DNA of 64,000 bases from Caldicellulosiruptor bescii DSM 6725 (lineage in GTDB: Bacteria > Bacillota > Thermoanaerobacteria > Caldicellulosiruptorales > Caldicellulosiruptoraceae), in contig NC_012034.1 of the NCBI RefSeq assembly GCF_000022325.1, forward strand, positions 1,983,501-2,047,500. Reading direction: 5' to 3'. Below the pieces are notes generated by a model. That model saw nothing but the letters and a program-made list of their open reading frames with translations. It was not told where the DNA came from and made no database searches. Positions 63,195 to 64,000 of this stretch are shown in pieces (within the stretch, counting starts at the first letter, position 1; each line of letters opens with the position of its first letter). A program made the position numbers and the translations under genes.

Positions 63195-64000
63195 TTAACT
63201 CAACTCCATATCAAGATTTTTGTCAAAGTTCAGTTCAGCTACAACCATCCCAATTAAGATTAAACCACATCCTACATAAGAAATCAAAGGTAAAATCTCA
63301 GTTGTGTTGTTTGGTCCAGACGGTATTATGGCAGAAAAAATTGCACCAAAAACAGGCTCAGCAGAAAAAATGAGTGCTGTATGAGTGGGTGTTGTGTATT
63401 TCTGGACAAACACTTGAGCAGTAAACGCCAACGCTGTCCCTAAAATACCTGTTATCAAAATAGTAACAATAGCTATTAGATTTATTTTAATATTTGTAAG
63501 GTTGAGACCAAATATCATTGAAAATATTATATATAAAAAAGCTGCGCTCATCAGCTGAAAAATTGCAATGTTTATTGTATTTATATTATCTTTTGCGGTG
63601 AATATGTCAATAAAGATAATTTGAAACACAAACCCAAGGTCAGCAAGAAGGGTAAGAAAATCACCAAAATTAAAATTTGAAAACTTTGCACCGCTTAAAA
63701 GCCAAAGTCCAGCAAAAGCCAATATTACACCAACTGTTACGTTAATTTTGGGTATCTTTTTCTCAATCAGAGCTACAAATACAGGAACCAAGATGACAGT
63801 CAGCCCAGTTACAAAAGCTGATTTTGACGCATATGTAAACTTTAAGCCTATAACCTGCAATAACATCCCAGCAAATAGAAAAAATCCAATGATACTACCA
63901 TAAAGAACTTCCCTTAATTTCAACTCTCTTAGATTTTTCCAGAATATTGCTAAAACTATCAGCCAGGCAAGTGTAAATCTTATAGCCAAAAATGCCACTG
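63195..64000 (-). CDS. EamA/DMT-family transporter, N-terminus cut by the window edge
   Basis: At least 267 residues with nine visible hydrophobic helices in two EamA repeats (LAIRFTLAWLIVLAI; THTALIFSAEPVFGAIFSAI). The family has ten helices, and the first (about 30 residues) lies beyond the window. A drug/metabolite exporter with unknown substrate, co-transcribed with the beta-CASP gene. Confidence 0.82.
   Translation of the reverse strand, partial: VAFLAIRFTLAWLIVLAIFWKNLRELKLREVLYGSIIGFFLFAGMLLQVIGLKFTYASKSAFVTGLTVILVPVFVALIEKKIPKINVTVGVILAFAGLWLLSGAKFSNFNFGDFLTLLADLGFVFQIIFIDIFTAKDNINTINIAIFQLMSAAFLYIIFSMIFGLNLTNIKINLIAIVTILITGILGTALAFTAQVFVQKYTTPTHTALIFSAEPVFGAIFSAIIPSGPNNTTEILPLISYVGCGLILIGMVVAELNFDKNLDMELS

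Overview
The window looks like chromosomal DNA of a thermophilic, low-GC, Gram-positive anaerobe, most probably Caldicellulosiruptor or a close relative. This rests on the very AT-rich composition, Firmicutes-type Shine-Dalgarno sites and promoters, GH42/esterase sugar genes, L-lactate dehydrogenase, and Firmicutes gene neighbourhoods (acpS-nnr-lipoprotein-alr-mazEF and comEC-holA-rpsT). The genus is inferred from recognition, not from a database search.

Region 1-13235 is one long minus-strand type IV pilus/competence operon behind a clear promoter (13207-13235). In transcription order it encodes a small membrane protein, a giant receiver protein with AMIN-like repeats, PilB, PilT, PilC, two pilins, prepilin peptidase, ComFB, two pilins, PilM, PilN, PilO and a further pilin cut by the window edge. 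A decayed DDE transposase and AT-rich debris follow (13.4-14.9 kb). Then come aroE-yqeG, a lone mutarotase-like gene, and an NlpC/P60 cell-wall hydrolase under a cyclic-di-AMP (ydaO-type) riboswitch.

Region 18.6-29.1 kb is a long minus-strand run: acpS, nnr, a YdcC/GerS-like lipoprotein, alr, mazEF, a coiled-coil secreted protein, ccdA, a TlpA-like thioredoxin, a GcvH-like protein without its lipoyl lysine, an iron-siderophore/B12-class ABC importer and a LUD protein. A 54-residue cysteine-rich ORF separates it from pdxST. Overlapping divergent promoters separate pdxS from a MocR regulator that lacks the PLP lysine and is co-transcribed with an M20 amidohydrolase. The oppBCDFA peptide importer, ldh, rpsT, holA, comEC, a PHP phosphoesterase and an FAD-dependent dehydrogenase follow.

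Region 47.5-56.3 kb holds a secreted coiled-coil protein, a paired DUF4130-type/radical-SAM DNA-repair module, and a GH42 beta-galactosidase whose operon with an upstream esterase has been split by an IS607-family element. The insertion point can be reconstructed at the GG of the beta-galactosidase Shine-Dalgarno sequence. The element carries a defective serine recombinase and a TnpB with an intact RuvC triad but no zinc ribbon. Its GC-rich, hairpin-filled 3' end is a candidate omegaRNA.

Region 56.4-64 kb has tRNA-Arg(TCG) beside an integrase fragment, an arsR-arsC-acr3 arsenic operon, and a second ArsR-type regulator with two matching operators. Those operators flank genes for a ferredoxin, an HdrA-like protein and a C_GCAxxG_C_C protein. 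A large beta-CASP nuclease and a truncated EamA transporter end the window.

The items most worth follow-up are the receiver/AMIN-like protein, the IS607/TnpB insertion, the ArsR-controlled redox island, and the enzyme-like proteins that have lost cofactor lysines.
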